Shown here piece after piece: positions 8,160 to 16,654 of a stretch of 64,000 nucleotides of DNA. Below the pieces are notes generated by a model. The model searched no databases and had not been told where the DNA came from. It saw only the letters and a list, made by a program, of their open reading frames with translations. The stretch lies in the NCBI GenBank assembly GCA_965224815.1, contig CBDDAF010000003.1, positions 868,001 through 932,000 on the forward strand, given 5' to 3'. Position 1 is the stretch's first letter, and each line of letters begins with the position of its first letter. The DNA is from CAYPEL01 sp036479985 (lineage in GTDB: Bacteria; Pseudomonadota; Gammaproteobacteria; DSM-19610). The translations under genes and the position numbers were made by a program.

Positions 8160-9746
8160 TTATAGTGATTTGGTGGAATTCACTTTGATAATTGTACCCT
8201 CTGTTCGAATTTTCATGCTTAATATTAGACATATACCAATCCAAAATATACGGAAGTCATACAGATCGCCGCTGAATAATGAGGTAACCACAAAGAATAT
8301 CAAGTAGGCAATTAAATACACGGCATTTGGATAATCTATAAGCTGTTTTGTGACAAAAACCAAACCAGCAGTTATTGCCCCACCGAATAATACAAGCCCT
8401 AACAACCCCATTGAAGCAGCAACTTCTAAAATAATATTATGTGGGTATTTATAAACTTCCGAACCTGATGCACTGGAGTTAAGAGACCAGTATGTATAAT
8501 TATACATACCACTTCCAAACCATATGTTATTTTTAAAATCAGTTAGTGCGGCCTGTGCCATACGCAATCTACTTGATCCATCAACAACAATCGCCAAACT
8601 TGAGATCCAGAGTATAAAATCTGAAAAATCATCTTTATAGTCTGGAGCGCCTGATTCATCGAATATCACCCACAAAGCTTCAAGCTTAGCTCTTTCCTCA
8701 CTAGAGTAATCGCTATATTTAGTATTATCCGATACCTTTGTAATTATTGATTCGGTCAAAAGAGTGATTTGATCTGAATTTACACCCATCTCAGAATTTA
8801 AACTCGCACTATTTAGTTTCGAGATATTTGAAATATTTATATTTTTTTCTACTTTCGAATAATTATTCACACTGTGACTACGCTCTACGCTGAACCCTTT
8901 TGCAAGGCGCAGATACATTTTATCGCCATTTTCATAGTAGTAAACAATACCCGTTACTAAGGAGATAAGAATCAACACAATGACTGGTTTATATCTGGAA
9001 AAAACCAGCCAATAAAACCACATGATTAGAAATGCTGAGAGCACTCCAATCAGTGATGCTTTAGATAAAGTAGCTATCGTGGCGTACAAACACAAACAAG
9101 CAAGCAGATAGTGCAGTATTTTAGTCAATGTAATTTCAGAGATTGACGCAAGATACATTGCCGCACAAAATGAAAAGAATTCAATCCTGTAAAAAGTAAT
9201 CTTTCCGTCAAATAGCGCCCATCCAGGACCATAGCTATCACTCTTCCCTACACCGAACAGCACCATTACAATAAATGCTACGCCAATTATTTCCGCAGTT
9301 CTTAAAAATCCTGCAACATCCTCGCGGGTTGAAATAATCAAAGCAACAAGTAATAGTGTAACTCCAGTTACTACAGCGTCTATTAATAATCCCGTTGCCA
9401 TATTGGGATTCCCCCATCCAGCAATGTTACACACAGCATACGAATAAAATATTACAAGCAAGCCTAAAAATACCAATTTTTCTCGCGTAACTGAAGGCTT
9501 TGCAAAATAACCGCGCCTTAGTCCTAGATAATATGCTGCGACCGCTGCAGCAATTGCATATATTCTGATTTCTAATAAATACGGAATACTGCCAACATCA
9601 ACAAATCGTTCTATTGAAAACTTCCCTGAAAAGATGACCACAAACAATGAAATGTACGCTAAATTTCTAGCCAGGCTAGCATTTAATGCTTTTCGTTCAC
9701 CATTTTTAGCAGATAGCATTTGGTTTCTTACATTTCCTGTTATCAC
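8160..9746 (-). CDS. O-antigen ligase/polymerase domain membrane protein
   Basis: 528 residues with multiple membrane segments in both halves. Between them lies a long polar insert (about residues 285-410) rich in Ser, Asn and Asp that should face the periplasm. It is followed by NNIWFGSGMYNYTYW and a PHNIILEVAASMGLLGLVLF stretch, which is the Wzy_C/O-antigen ligase signature also seen in the 5574-6779 protein. The large insert is unusual for plain Wzy and more like WaaL-family ligases with a big periplasmic loop. The N-terminal 35 residues are polar and probably cytoplasmic. A role in chain polymerisation or transfer is expected. Confidence 0.75.
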   Translation of the reverse strand: MITGNVRNQMLSAKNGERKALNASLARNLAYISLFVVIFSGKFSIERFVDVGSIPYLLEIRIYAIAAAVAAYYLGLRRGYFAKPSVTREKLVFLGLLVIFYSYAVCNIAGWGNPNMATGLLIDAVVTGVTLLLVALIISTREDVAGFLRTAEIIGVAFIVMVLFGVGKSDSYGPGWALFDGKITFYRIEFFSFCAAMYLASISEITLTKILHYLLACLCLYATIATLSKASLIGVLSAFLIMWFYWLVFSRYKPVIVLILISLVTGIVYYYENGDKMYLRLAKGFSVERSHSVNNYSKVEKNINISNISKLNSASLNSEMGVNSDQITLLTESIITKVSDNTKYSDYSSEERAKLEALWVIFDESGAPDYKDDFSDFILWISSLAIVVDGSSRLRMAQAALTDFKNNIWFGSGMYNYTYWSLNSSASGSEVYKYPHNIILEVAASMGLLGLVLFGGAITAGLVFVTKQLIDYPNAVYLIAYLIFFVVTSLFSGDLYDFRIFWIGICLILSMKIRTEGTIIKVNSTKSL

Positions 9747-9884
9747 TTACTGATAATCATGAAGAACTACCCAAGACAATAATAATGGGGTAATAGTGAC
9801 TTATATGATCGAGAAATATACAGATTAAGATTACGCATCAAATATTTAATTGTTAAAATTAATATCGCATCGCAATAAAATTAT

Positions 9885-11384
9885 TTACCGGGTATTTGCA
9901 ACCCTCCTAAATGGCAGCTGCTCCCAGAGCACTAAAACCCAGCCCGCACCAAATTTATTCAATACTATTAAATATGTAATAAATAGCAAAGCCTCAGCAA
10001 ATAAAAATATTAGCCAGTTTATAAGCATCAGATCGCGAATTATGTAAGCAACAAAACCTGCAATCAGGCTCAGCAACACTCCATATACCAAATGATTTTT
10101 ATCATCCGATTTTGTATCAGGCATCAATTTCCTCAAAGATCTATAAGTCAACACTCCCAAGATAATATTGCTAAAAGTAAATGCTGCTGCATATATCTCA
10201 ACTTTATTATTAGTAGGTGCAAACTGCACCAGATAGGTTGTTACTACCAATATCAAAAAGGAAATAATTGCATTTATAGTATTAATAGGCCTAACGCTGA
10301 TCGCATCTATGATAGAGCGAGTCGCAATATAAAACCCATAAAAAATAATAGATACAAATACTATTGTCACTGTTCTAACAGCTGGTGAAAATGACTCTCC
10401 CATCCAGAATACAACCAAATAATCTGAAAATATTATGAACTGAATACATATAAAAAGAAATATCTGAATCACCGCTCCAATTAACAAATATATATTTTCA
10501 CTAATTCTATTTATCTCGCTATTTGCCACCATAGCGCTTAAATGAGGTAATAACACAAGCCCTAATGGAGAAACAAAACTTGCAAATCCGATAAGCAGGG
10601 TGAAAGATAGGGCTAGATAACCAACCTCACTCATTGCAAGCTCACTTGTTGCCATCAGTGGGCTAACAGCCAGCATGCTGGCAATAATCAACCCATGGGG
10701 GATACGAGGCATACTATAACTATATAAATCTCGTATAGTTCCGTTACATATGCTCCATTGCATATTTCTTGATCCAGACAAATACAAATAAACCAATGGG
10801 ATCACAGCTACAATTGCTTGAGTTGCACCAATTATAGTAATCAAGGAGGAGAACCCTTCTTTGTAGTACACAACGATAAATATTGGAATAACAGCTAGAT
10901 TCAAAACCTGAAAAACGTTCAAACCCTTGATAAATAGACATCCTCTCAATACTGAATGGGTTAATGTATGGAGTGTTAAACCAAAAAGAAGAAGAAACAC
11001 TGGGATAACAAACTCAGCATATTTTTCATCCCCAAACAAAAGTTCAGCAACTAAATATTTATTTGGGTAAACAAATGAGCCAACTAGCAAGCTCATAATC
11101 ATTAAAGTAATAAACCCAGAAATAATTATTGCAGATCGCTCTCCTGAAGATTTCACCATGGCCAAGTATCGCCCTATCCCATCATGCAACCCTAGCAAAA
11201 TGAATGGGATTAGCACAGCTATAATACGTCTTCCAAGTGTATAAATTCCTAAATTATCACTCCCATAGTGATCATTCAATATTCGATAAAATATAAAGAA
11301 AGAAAGTAAAACAGCCATTTCTGCCATCAGAGTGATGGCAGCATCCTTTAGGATAATACTGGTTTTTCCTTTATATTTTTCCAT
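9885..11384 (-). CDS. Oligosaccharide flippase, Wzx/MATE-like (MVF superfamily)
   Basis: 499 residues with 12 or more predicted membrane segments spread evenly, opening with GKTSIILKDAAITLMAEMAVLLSFF and ending KFGAGWVLVLWEQLPFRR. The overall length, the charged intracellular loops and the paired helices fit the polysaccharide-transport (Wzx) family, which flips undecaprenyl-linked repeat units to the periplasm. No short diagnostic motif exists for Wzx, so the call rests on topology and on neighbouring polymerase, glycosyltransferase and epimerase genes. It is very AT-rich, like the other island genes. The 138-base gap after its stop (9747-9884) holds nothing I recognise. Confidence 0.75.
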   Translation of the reverse strand: MEKYKGKTSIILKDAAITLMAEMAVLLSFFIFYRILNDHYGSDNLGIYTLGRRIIAVLIPFILLGLHDGIGRYLAMVKSSGERSAIIISGFITLMIMSLLVGSFVYPNKYLVAELLFGDEKYAEFVIPVFLLLFGLTLHTLTHSVLRGCLFIKGLNVFQVLNLAVIPIFIVVYYKEGFSSLITIIGATQAIVAVIPLVYLYLSGSRNMQWSICNGTIRDLYSYSMPRIPHGLIIASMLAVSPLMATSELAMSEVGYLALSFTLLIGFASFVSPLGLVLLPHLSAMVANSEINRISENIYLLIGAVIQIFLFICIQFIIFSDYLVVFWMGESFSPAVRTVTIVFVSIIFYGFYIATRSIIDAISVRPINTINAIISFLILVVTTYLVQFAPTNNKVEIYAAAFTFSNIILGVLTYRSLRKLMPDTKSDDKNHLVYGVLLSLIAGFVAYIIRDLMLINWLIFLFAEALLFITYLIVLNKFGAGWVLVLWEQLPFRRVANTR

Positions 11385-11583
11385 GAAAATTATTGGAATT
11401 GACCTGGCATATAAACCGTATAAATATTTAAAGGATCTCTATACAGTATTTTCTGATGCCCAAATAAATGCTATCAAAGGCTCATAAATACATTCAGTAA
11501 CCAAGCCTATATCTAGTTAGATTAGACTAATAGTAAATCCAGAATCATTTTTATTTATTATAATCGATTTCCCTGTGCTCGCA

Positions 11584-12618
11584 TCAAGACAAGCTCGTTA
11601 CATACCATTCCATAGCCTCATCCATTCCCTGTGCTATTTTATGCGTTGGCTCATAACCCAGCATAGTCCTGGCCTTGGAAATATCAGCCTGCGAATGCCG
11701 CACATCACCCGCACGGAAATCCCGATAGATTGGATCTTTCTTTTCAATCAATGAATTGAGTTTAATAATTCGATCCTCAATCATTTCATACAACTTATTC
11801 AAGCTGGTGCGATCATTCAGCGCGGTATTATAGACTTGATCAACTGCATCTGGATTATCAGTGGTTGCCGCTAAAAGATTCATTTGCACGGTGTTATCAA
11901 TGTAACAAAAATCACGGCTGGTCTCACCATCTCCATTTATAAACACTTCTTCCTTTTTCAGAATGCTGCTCACCCATTTTGGAATGACAGCTGCATAGGC
12001 GCCATTGGGGTCTTGCCTTTTTCCAAAAATATTAAAATAACGCAGGCCAATCGTTTTAAAATCATAGGTTCTTGCAAAGACTGCAGCATATAACTCATTG
12101 ACTAGTTTTGTGACCGCATAGGGACTAAGCGGGTTGCCAATTCTATCTTCTACTTTTGGTAGATCGGGGTGGTCTCCGTAAGTTGAGCTGGATGCGGCAT
12201 AGACAAAGCGCTTCACATTTGCGTCTTTTGCTGCAACTAGCATATTCAGAAAACCATCAATATTGGCTTTATTGGTACGGATAGGGTCTTCTATTGATCT
12301 GGGTACAGAGCCCAGGGCAGCCTGGTGTAATACGTAATCAACGCCCTTGCAGGCTTTGTTGCATGTCTCTGGATCACGAATATCACCTTCAATGAAGGTA
12401 AAATTTTTCGTATCTTTAGCGTGTCCTGCATCTTCGATTGCCTGGTCAATATTATGCTGATGACCGGTTTCGAAATTATCGAGTCCTACTACTTTCTGAT
12501 CCAGTTTCAGGAGTTTTTCAAGCAGATTAGAACCTATGAAACCTGCAACCCCGGTGACAAGCCAAGTGTGGCTGTTTGATTTTAGATGAGCTTGAAGTTC
12601 TTCGTATTTTGTTGCCAT
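11584..12618 (-). CDS. wbpP: UDP-N-acetylglucosamine 4-epimerase, WbpP/TviC type
   Basis: 344 residues. The short-chain-dehydrogenase NAD site is TGVAGFIGSNLLEKLLKL, preceded by an N-terminal extension (MATKYEELQAHLKSNSHTW) that is characteristic of WbpP/TviC/Gne-type epimerases. Catalytic residues are in AASSSTYGDHPDLPKVE (Ser/Thr) and SPYAVTKLVNE (Tyr-x3-Lys). The NGDGETSRDFCYIDN motif is typical of UDP-sugar epimerases of this group. It interconverts UDP-GlcNAc and UDP-GalNAc (or the uronic acids) in the cytoplasm to feed repeat-unit synthesis. Base composition is more balanced than the genes to its left, so it marks the transition from island to core. A 199-base gap to the flippase gene suggests a separate or attenuated transcript. 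Confidence 0.9.
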   Translation of the reverse strand: MATKYEELQAHLKSNSHTWLVTGVAGFIGSNLLEKLLKLDQKVVGLDNFETGHQHNIDQAIEDAGHAKDTKNFTFIEGDIRDPETCNKACKGVDYVLHQAALGSVPRSIEDPIRTNKANIDGFLNMLVAAKDANVKRFVYAASSSTYGDHPDLPKVEDRIGNPLSPYAVTKLVNELYAAVFARTYDFKTIGLRYFNIFGKRQDPNGAYAAVIPKWVSSILKKEEVFINGDGETSRDFCYIDNTVQMNLLAATTDNPDAVDQVYNTALNDRTSLNKLYEMIEDRIIKLNSLIEKKDPIYRDFRAGDVRHSQADISKARTMLGYEPTHKIAQGMDEAMEWYVTSLS

Positions 12619-12718
12619 ATTATTGCCTTATTTGAATTAGACGCTCCGTCTGCTCATTTACTTTTTTCCTAGCCTTTTTTTCTCAAGAGGGCGTTATAAA
12701 CACATGTTCCCATAGGAC

Positions 12719-12775
12719 GGGTGAGGCACGAATCTCACTGGAACCGGTAAGTAATGGTGGGGTTCGTACCTCACC
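12719..12775. repeat. Imperfect inverted repeat
   Basis: GGGTGAGGCACGAA is followed about 30 bases later by TTCGTACCTCACCCC, giving long imperfect arms. It lies just upstream of the epimerase gene, in the boundary between island and core, and next to a decayed half of repeat family B. Confidence 0.5.
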
Positions 12776-12801
12776 CCACTCTACATATTCATTTTTACAA
12801 C

Positions 12802-12836
12802 TCTCTCCTGAGGGACAGGGATGATTTGTTCATAGT
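12802..12836. repeat. Degenerate half copy of repeat family B
   Basis: The text CTCTCCTGAGGGACAGGG followed by ATGATTTGTT matches the right end of the intact family B copy at 21398-21510 (gagaggggatgatttgtt). Only this half is present, and it overlaps the 3' end of the 12830-13081 gene. Confidence 0.5.
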
Positions 12837-13081
12837 GTATGGCCTCGTAGCCAGGTCTCCATGAGTTTTTTAATCTGGGTCTGATAGCGGACATTTTCCA
12901 GGGTACATTTTTGGCGAAAGCTTTCGAGTAGTGTAACGGGTATTTTCATGCTGATGAGTTTTGATTCTGCCGGTGTTGCATTCATAAGCCGGAAACTTTC
13001 CAGATATTGAAGGATCTCTTCTGGAGTGGCAGCTTGGCACTGTTCGAGATAGTCATCAGAAAAGTATTGCAAGGTTTTCAT
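12830..13081 (-). CDS. Small CopG/BrnA-like protein, putative antitoxin or partner
   Basis: 83 residues, no confident family. The C-terminal half, LISMKIPVTLLESFRQKCTLENVRYQTQIKKLMETWLRG, resembles a ribbon-helix-helix fold: a short beta strand (SMKIPVTLL) then two helices, as in CopG/BrnA antitoxins where a 'xxIPxxLLxxFxxxC...YQTxIxxLL' pattern is usual. The N-terminal 40 residues (with PEEILQYLESFRL) would be the toxin-contacting part. It begins with a 4-base overlap on the stop of the nucleotidyltransferase-like gene, so the pair is co-translated. A stand-alone function as transcriptional repressor of the pair is inference. Confidence 0.6.
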   Translation of the reverse strand: MKTLQYFSDDYLEQCQAATPEEILQYLESFRLMNATPAESKLISMKIPVTLLESFRQKCTLENVRYQTQIKKLMETWLRGHTL

Positions 13082-13539
13082 TGTAGCTTCTTCAATGCCT
13101 TGATGTCTTCTTTGTCCTGAGGCCTGCCGGATTTTGTTTTTAGTGAAATTAAATCGGGTATTGCTGCAACCCTGATTTCGACACCAAACGCCTTCTTGAT
13201 TACGGTTTTGATTTGTTTTACATCCTCGGTAATGAGGATATCAACAACTTCCAGAGGATTATCCGCGTTATTAAAAGACCAGGCAGCCAGATTCCGTTTC
13301 TTTATGTATTCCTCCCGGAATTGATACATATCCGTAGCCGTTATAGGCAGGTGTGATTTGAGACCAATGCTTTCGAGCGCGCGCTCCGCTCCTTGAAGTG
13401 ATTTTCGAGTCAGGGACACCACAATATCGATATCGACGGTGCCTCGAATGGCACCATGCAATGCTACTGCATAGCCGCCGATCAGCGCATAGTTGATTTC
13501 GTACTTTTGGAGCGCCTGAATGACATTCCGGATAAACAT
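13078..13539 (-). CDS. Nucleotidyltransferase-fold protein (MNT/AbiEii-like)
   Basis: 153 residues. The N-terminal signature YALIGGYAVALHGAIRGTVDIDIVV contains the GG-x-A-x2-LHG and D-x-D elements of the DNA polymerase-beta nucleotidyltransferase superfamily, as seen in MNT and AbiEii-like proteins. A later acidic residue in LEVVDILITED is a plausible third metal ligand. The C-terminal AAIPDLISLKTKSGRPQDKEDIKALKKL motif (LxxxKxxxxRxxDxxDLxxL) is typical of the minimal NTase-like toxin or antitoxin families. It may nucleotidylate tRNA or a partner protein. Paired with the following small gene (4-base overlap). A perfect inverted repeat abuts its start codon, as expected for an autoregulated toxin-antitoxin operon. 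Confidence 0.75.
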   Translation of the reverse strand: MFIRNVIQALQKYEINYALIGGYAVALHGAIRGTVDIDIVVSLTRKSLQGAERALESIGLKSHLPITATDMYQFREEYIKKRNLAAWSFNNADNPLEVVDILITEDVKQIKTVIKKAFGVEIRVAAIPDLISLKTKSGRPQDKEDIKALKKLQ

Positions 13540-13555
13540 ATATACCCAGTATATA
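13539..13555. promoter_or_regulatory. Candidate operator of the nucleotidyltransferase module
   Basis: Two 7-base arms TATATAC and GTATATA form a perfect inverted repeat with a 3-base spacer, touching the start codon of the 13078-13539 gene. Position and symmetry suit binding by a ribbon-helix-helix repressor. No experiment or search supports it yet. Confidence 0.4.
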
Positions 13556-13587
13556 CCAATAAAATATTGGACGCTATTTAAATCTCA

Positions 13588-15003
13588 CTACTCAACACGA
13601 TTATAAACATCTTCAAATCGTTCAATATCATCCTCGCCCAGATAGCTCCCCGACTGCACTTCGATAATTTCCAACGGTTCCGTTCCTGGGTTTTCCAGGC
13701 GATGCTTTGTTTCCAGTGGAATGTAGGTCGATTCATTTTCTCTGAGTGAAAATATTCTATCACCCACGGTAACAACCGCAGTTCCCTTGACGACTACCCA
13801 GTGCTCAGTTCGCTTGTGGTGTAACTGTAAAGACAGTTTCGCACCGGGTTTCACCGTAAGCCGTTTAACCTGGTAATTGGGACCTTTATCAATACCCTCA
13901 TAATCACCCCAGGGCCGGTAAACCCGGCGATGGAATCGATATTCTTCACGATCACTTTCTTTGAGTTTGTTTACGATTGCCTTTACGTCCTGGCAACTGC
14001 TTTTCCGGGCAACCAGGACAGCATCGGCTGTCTCAACCACAATTACATCGTCAAGGCCCACCGCTGCAATACATCGGTTCTCTGCCATAAAGAGTGAATT
14101 TTTTACGTTATGTGTGAGCACATCACCTTTTGTAACGTTACCCTCTTGATCGCGTTCAGATACTTCCCAAATTGAAGACCAGGCACCGACATCTGACCAG
14201 CCTGCATCCAGTGGCACGACTGCTGCGCGGTCAGTTTTTTCCATGACAGCATAATCTATCGAATCACTCGGACAGGCTAAAAATTCATCCCTGGATAAGC
14301 GTACAAAATCACTATCGCGATTCGCTCCGCTCATAGCCTTTTTACACGCCTCAAGAATAGCTGGCTGGTGTGTTGCCATTTCCTCTAGCCAGCGATCTGC
14401 ACGCATTAGAAAAATACCACTGTTCCAGTAGTAATCACCGGAGGCAAGATAGCTCTCAGCTTTTTCTAAATCAGGTTTTTCTACAAAGGATGCAACTGAA
14501 TACAACCCGTCATTGAGTTCATAACCCCGTCGAATATAGCCATAACCTGTTTCCGGGCTCTTCGCGACAATACCGAAAGTAACCAGAAAACCGCTATCAG
14601 CCAGGTTACTGCCTGCGGCAACTGCTTTATCAAATACGGCCCGATCAGGAATGACATGATCAGCCGGCATCACCACCATCAAAATATCGGGTTGTTTCTC
14701 TGCAAGGTGCAGTGCGGCGGCAGTGAGTGCTGGCGCGGTATTACGGCCTTGAGGTTCCAGCATGATTGCGTCAGGTTTCATTCCCAGTTGGTGAATTTGC
14801 TCGGCAACAAGAAAGCGGTGTTCTTCGTTACAAACCAATAGCGGATCACCCAGGCCTTCCAGCCCTTCCAACCGCGCTGCAGTCTCCTGTAGTAATGTTT
14901 TATCACCGAATATAGGCAATAAGGGCTTAGGGTAAAATTCACGAGATATAGGCCAGAGACGACTACCGGCTCCGCCTGTCAAAATAACTGGGGAATAGCG
15001 CAT
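13588..15003 (-). CDS. manC: Mannose-1-phosphate guanylyltransferase / mannose-6-phosphate isomerase
   Basis: 471 residues from the ATG at 15003. A longer frame starting with TTG at 15066 adds 21 residues unlike the family, so the ATG is preferred; MRYSPVILTGGAGSRLWPISRE is the normal N-terminus. The nucleotidyltransferase loop is GGAGSRLWPISRE, FVEKPDLEKAESYL is the GDP-mannose pyrophosphorylase motif, and the C-terminal cupin isomerase domain carries GPNYQVKRLTVKPG and LQLHHKRTEHWVVVKG with the metal-binding residues. It makes GDP-mannose for the neighbouring polysaccharide. Also known as AlgA/CpsB/WbpW type II PMI. Placed between the toxin-like module and the core block; no REP in its 3' gap. 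Confidence 0.95.
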   Translation of the reverse strand: MRYSPVILTGGAGSRLWPISREFYPKPLLPIFGDKTLLQETAARLEGLEGLGDPLLVCNEEHRFLVAEQIHQLGMKPDAIMLEPQGRNTAPALTAAALHLAEKQPDILMVVMPADHVIPDRAVFDKAVAAGSNLADSGFLVTFGIVAKSPETGYGYIRRGYELNDGLYSVASFVEKPDLEKAESYLASGDYYWNSGIFLMRADRWLEEMATHQPAILEACKKAMSGANRDSDFVRLSRDEFLACPSDSIDYAVMEKTDRAAVVPLDAGWSDVGAWSSIWEVSERDQEGNVTKGDVLTHNVKNSLFMAENRCIAAVGLDDVIVVETADAVLVARKSSCQDVKAIVNKLKESDREEYRFHRRVYRPWGDYEGIDKGPNYQVKRLTVKPGAKLSLQLHHKRTEHWVVVKGTAVVTVGDRIFSLRENESTYIPLETKHRLENPGTEPLEIIEVQSGSYLGEDDIERFEDVYNRVE

Positions 15004-15109
15004 AACAGGATCTTTTTTAACTGCTCTAAAAATTCCGAAACCAGCGGTTCCGGGGCTAACCTGCAACGTTAAACAACCCCAGGCTGGCAGTCAAATATTC
15101 TTAGAATCT

Positions 15110-15173
15110 GTAGGAGCGGCTTCAGCCGCGATGGGCACGCGCTGCACCCCATCGCGGCTGAAGCCGCTCCTAC
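15110..15173. repeat. REP-like palindrome, family A, copy 1
   Basis: GTAGGAGCGGCTTCAGCC opens the left arm and its reverse complement closes the element, with GC-rich arms and a short variable loop. First copy met from the left; none occurs in 1-15 kb. Lies between manC and the comEA-like gene. Confidence 0.95.
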
Positions 15174-15236
15174 AGTATTTATATAGTTCGTGATGACAAG
15201 ATGCACAAGCCAATCAGAGTTGCCTAAACCCTTAGA

Positions 15237-15275
15237 CAAAAAACCCGCACCCTATCAATAAAGACAAGATGCGGG
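15237..15275 (-). terminator. Rho-independent terminator after the comEA-like gene
   Basis: On the minus strand CCCGCA (15275-15270) pairs with TGCGGG (15249-15244), followed by a run of T (the plus-strand A run at 15237-15243). It lies 27 bases beyond the stop of the comEA-like gene. Confidence 0.7.
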
Positions 15276-15301
15276 GTATCAATTTACCTAATATTGACGA
15301 T

Positions 15302-15595
15302 TTATTTTACCTTGGCTGTTTTAGGTGGCGTCACCATTATCCGTGACCGGTTTTGTTCCACCGTTTTCGAGCCAATCCCTTTGACTTCTGACAGCGCATC
15401 AATCGTTTTAAAAGGACCATTTTTCTGCCGGTATTGGATTATTTCCATAGCTTTTTGTGGGCCTATACCCACCAATTGATCCACCATGGTTTCTGAATCA
15501 GCCGTATTAATATCAATAGTAGGCGCCGCCTCTAAAAAACCAAACGGCATAACCCAGATCAGACTTGCTAGCAGAAAGCTATACAATGTTTTCAT
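15302..15595 (-). CDS. ComEA-like helix-hairpin-helix protein
   Basis: 97 residues from the ATG at 15595, chosen because GGAGG lies 5 bases upstream on the minus strand; a start at 15607 would place the Shine-Dalgarno inside the gene. A signal peptide (MKTLYSFLLASLIWVMPFGFLEA) is followed by the double helix-hairpin-helix DNA-binding domain: IDINTADSETMVDQLVGIGPQKAMEIIQYRQKNGPF and LSEVKGIGSKTVEQNRSRI. This is the short gammaproteobacterial ComEA form, a periplasmic DNA-binding protein that helps pull DNA in during transformation. Its own terminator and a long hairpin-containing leader suggest monocistronic expression. Confidence 0.9.
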   Translation of the reverse strand: MKTLYSFLLASLIWVMPFGFLEAAPTIDINTADSETMVDQLVGIGPQKAMEIIQYRQKNGPFKTIDALSEVKGIGSKTVEQNRSRIMVTPPKTAKVK

Positions 15596-15924
15596 AAAAA
15601 CCTCCATGTCAGTGAGAACGCGAGCAGGGCTTCATGCCCTGACAGGCAAACCGTTGTACCCAACGGTCAGGTTTAGATATTACCTGGATTTAGATAGACA
15701 GCAATAGCTGAATTTCTGAAAATATTGTAAGAAAATAGCCTGGCTACAAACCCTAAACACAATTATTTTTCTCGCAAAGGCGCAAAAATCGCCAAGTTAT
15801 TTCATTTTGATAAAACCTGGAAGTCTTTTCTTGGCGATCTTTGCGCCTTTGCGAGAGTATTTCGTTAGGTTGTTAGTTTCAATATGTATACATGCTCAAT
15901 ACAAGCAATCACTACACCAGCTAC
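15596..15924. other. Gene-free region between comEA-like gene and pyrF
   Basis: Contents: the comEA leader, with two stem-loops (CAGGGCttcatGCCCTG near 15629-15645 and ACCGTTG/CAACGGT near 15650-15667); about 100 bases without recognisable signals; one family C inverted repeat (15767-15859); and 65 bases before the pyrF stop with no feature seen. Confidence 0.6.
15767..15859. repeat. Inverted repeat family C, copy 1
   Basis: TTTCTCGCAAAGGCGCAAAA at the left pairs with TTTGCGCCTTTGCGAGAG at the right; the inner arms GATCGCCAAG-like and CTTGGCGATC also match. About 93 bases in all. A second copy is at 34432-34530. Confidence 0.85.
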
Positions 15925-16644
15925 TTATTGATTTATGCCAAGCGACTGGTTGATTTCCGCTAGCGTCTTGAGTGGGTCTTGCGATTGAGTGACCGGTCTG
16001 CCAATAACCAGGTAATCAGATCCAGCTTGTATGGCATCCACGGGCGTCATGATACGGCTCTGATCATCGGTTGCTGATCCAGCAGGCCGAACGCCTGGAG
16101 TAATCAACAGAAAATTATCACCAAGCTCACGTCGCAGCAGAGTGGCTTCTTTAGGAGAACATACCACGCCATCCAGACCAGCTTGTTCTGCCAACCGTGC
16201 CAAGCGTAATACTTGTTTACCCGCTGAATTCGAAACACCAATACCGGACAAATCCTCATCGTTCATACTGGTCAGCACTGTCACAGCAATCAGTAACGGC
16301 GGCTTTCCTTCGAGCTTATCCAGTGCTTGCCGGGCAGCTTGCATCATCTTCAACCCACCCGATGCGTGGACGTTCATCATCCAGACACCTAACTCAGCTG
16401 CCGCTTCACAGGCGCGCGCTACCGTGTTGGGAATATCGTGATACTTAAGATCCAGAAAGATGTCGAAACCTGCTTGCGACAGTTCACGCACCAGGTCTGG
16501 CCCTGATCGAGTAAACAACTCCTTGCCAACTTTTAAATGGCAACTGCCTGGCTCAAGACCTTTTACAAAGGTTAATGCCTGTTCGCCAGATGCAAAATCC
16601 AGCGCAACGATTACGCGTGCTTGCTCTATCTTTTCAAGAGTCAT
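15925..16644 (-). CDS. pyrF: Orotidine 5'-phosphate decarboxylase
   Basis: 239 residues, normal length. VIVALDFASGEQALTFV is the N-terminal substrate-binding strand, and IFLDLKYHDIPNTVA is the catalytic D-x-K-x2-D motif in which Lys protonates C6 of UMP. The phosphate-binding end is ITPGVRPAGSATDDQSRIMTP with the Arg, followed by YLVIGRPVTQSQDP. Catalyses the last step of UMP synthesis in the cytosol. It starts only 10 bases after lapA; in most gammaproteobacteria lapB lies between these genes, so the operon here is shortened. Confidence 0.97.
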   Translation of the reverse strand: MTLEKIEQARVIVALDFASGEQALTFVKGLEPGSCHLKVGKELFTRSGPDLVRELSQAGFDIFLDLKYHDIPNTVARACEAAAELGVWMMNVHASGGLKMMQAARQALDKLEGKPPLLIAVTVLTSMNDEDLSGIGVSNSAGKQVLRLARLAEQAGLDGVVCSPKEATLLRRELGDNFLLITPGVRPAGSATDDQSRIMTPVDAIQAGSDYLVIGRPVTQSQDPLKTLAEINQSLGINQ

Positions 16645-16654
16645 TCGAACTGCT

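Noticed and set aside
13588..15066. manC start at 15066
   Set aside because: TTG start gives 21 extra non-homologous residues; ATG at 15003 fits the family.
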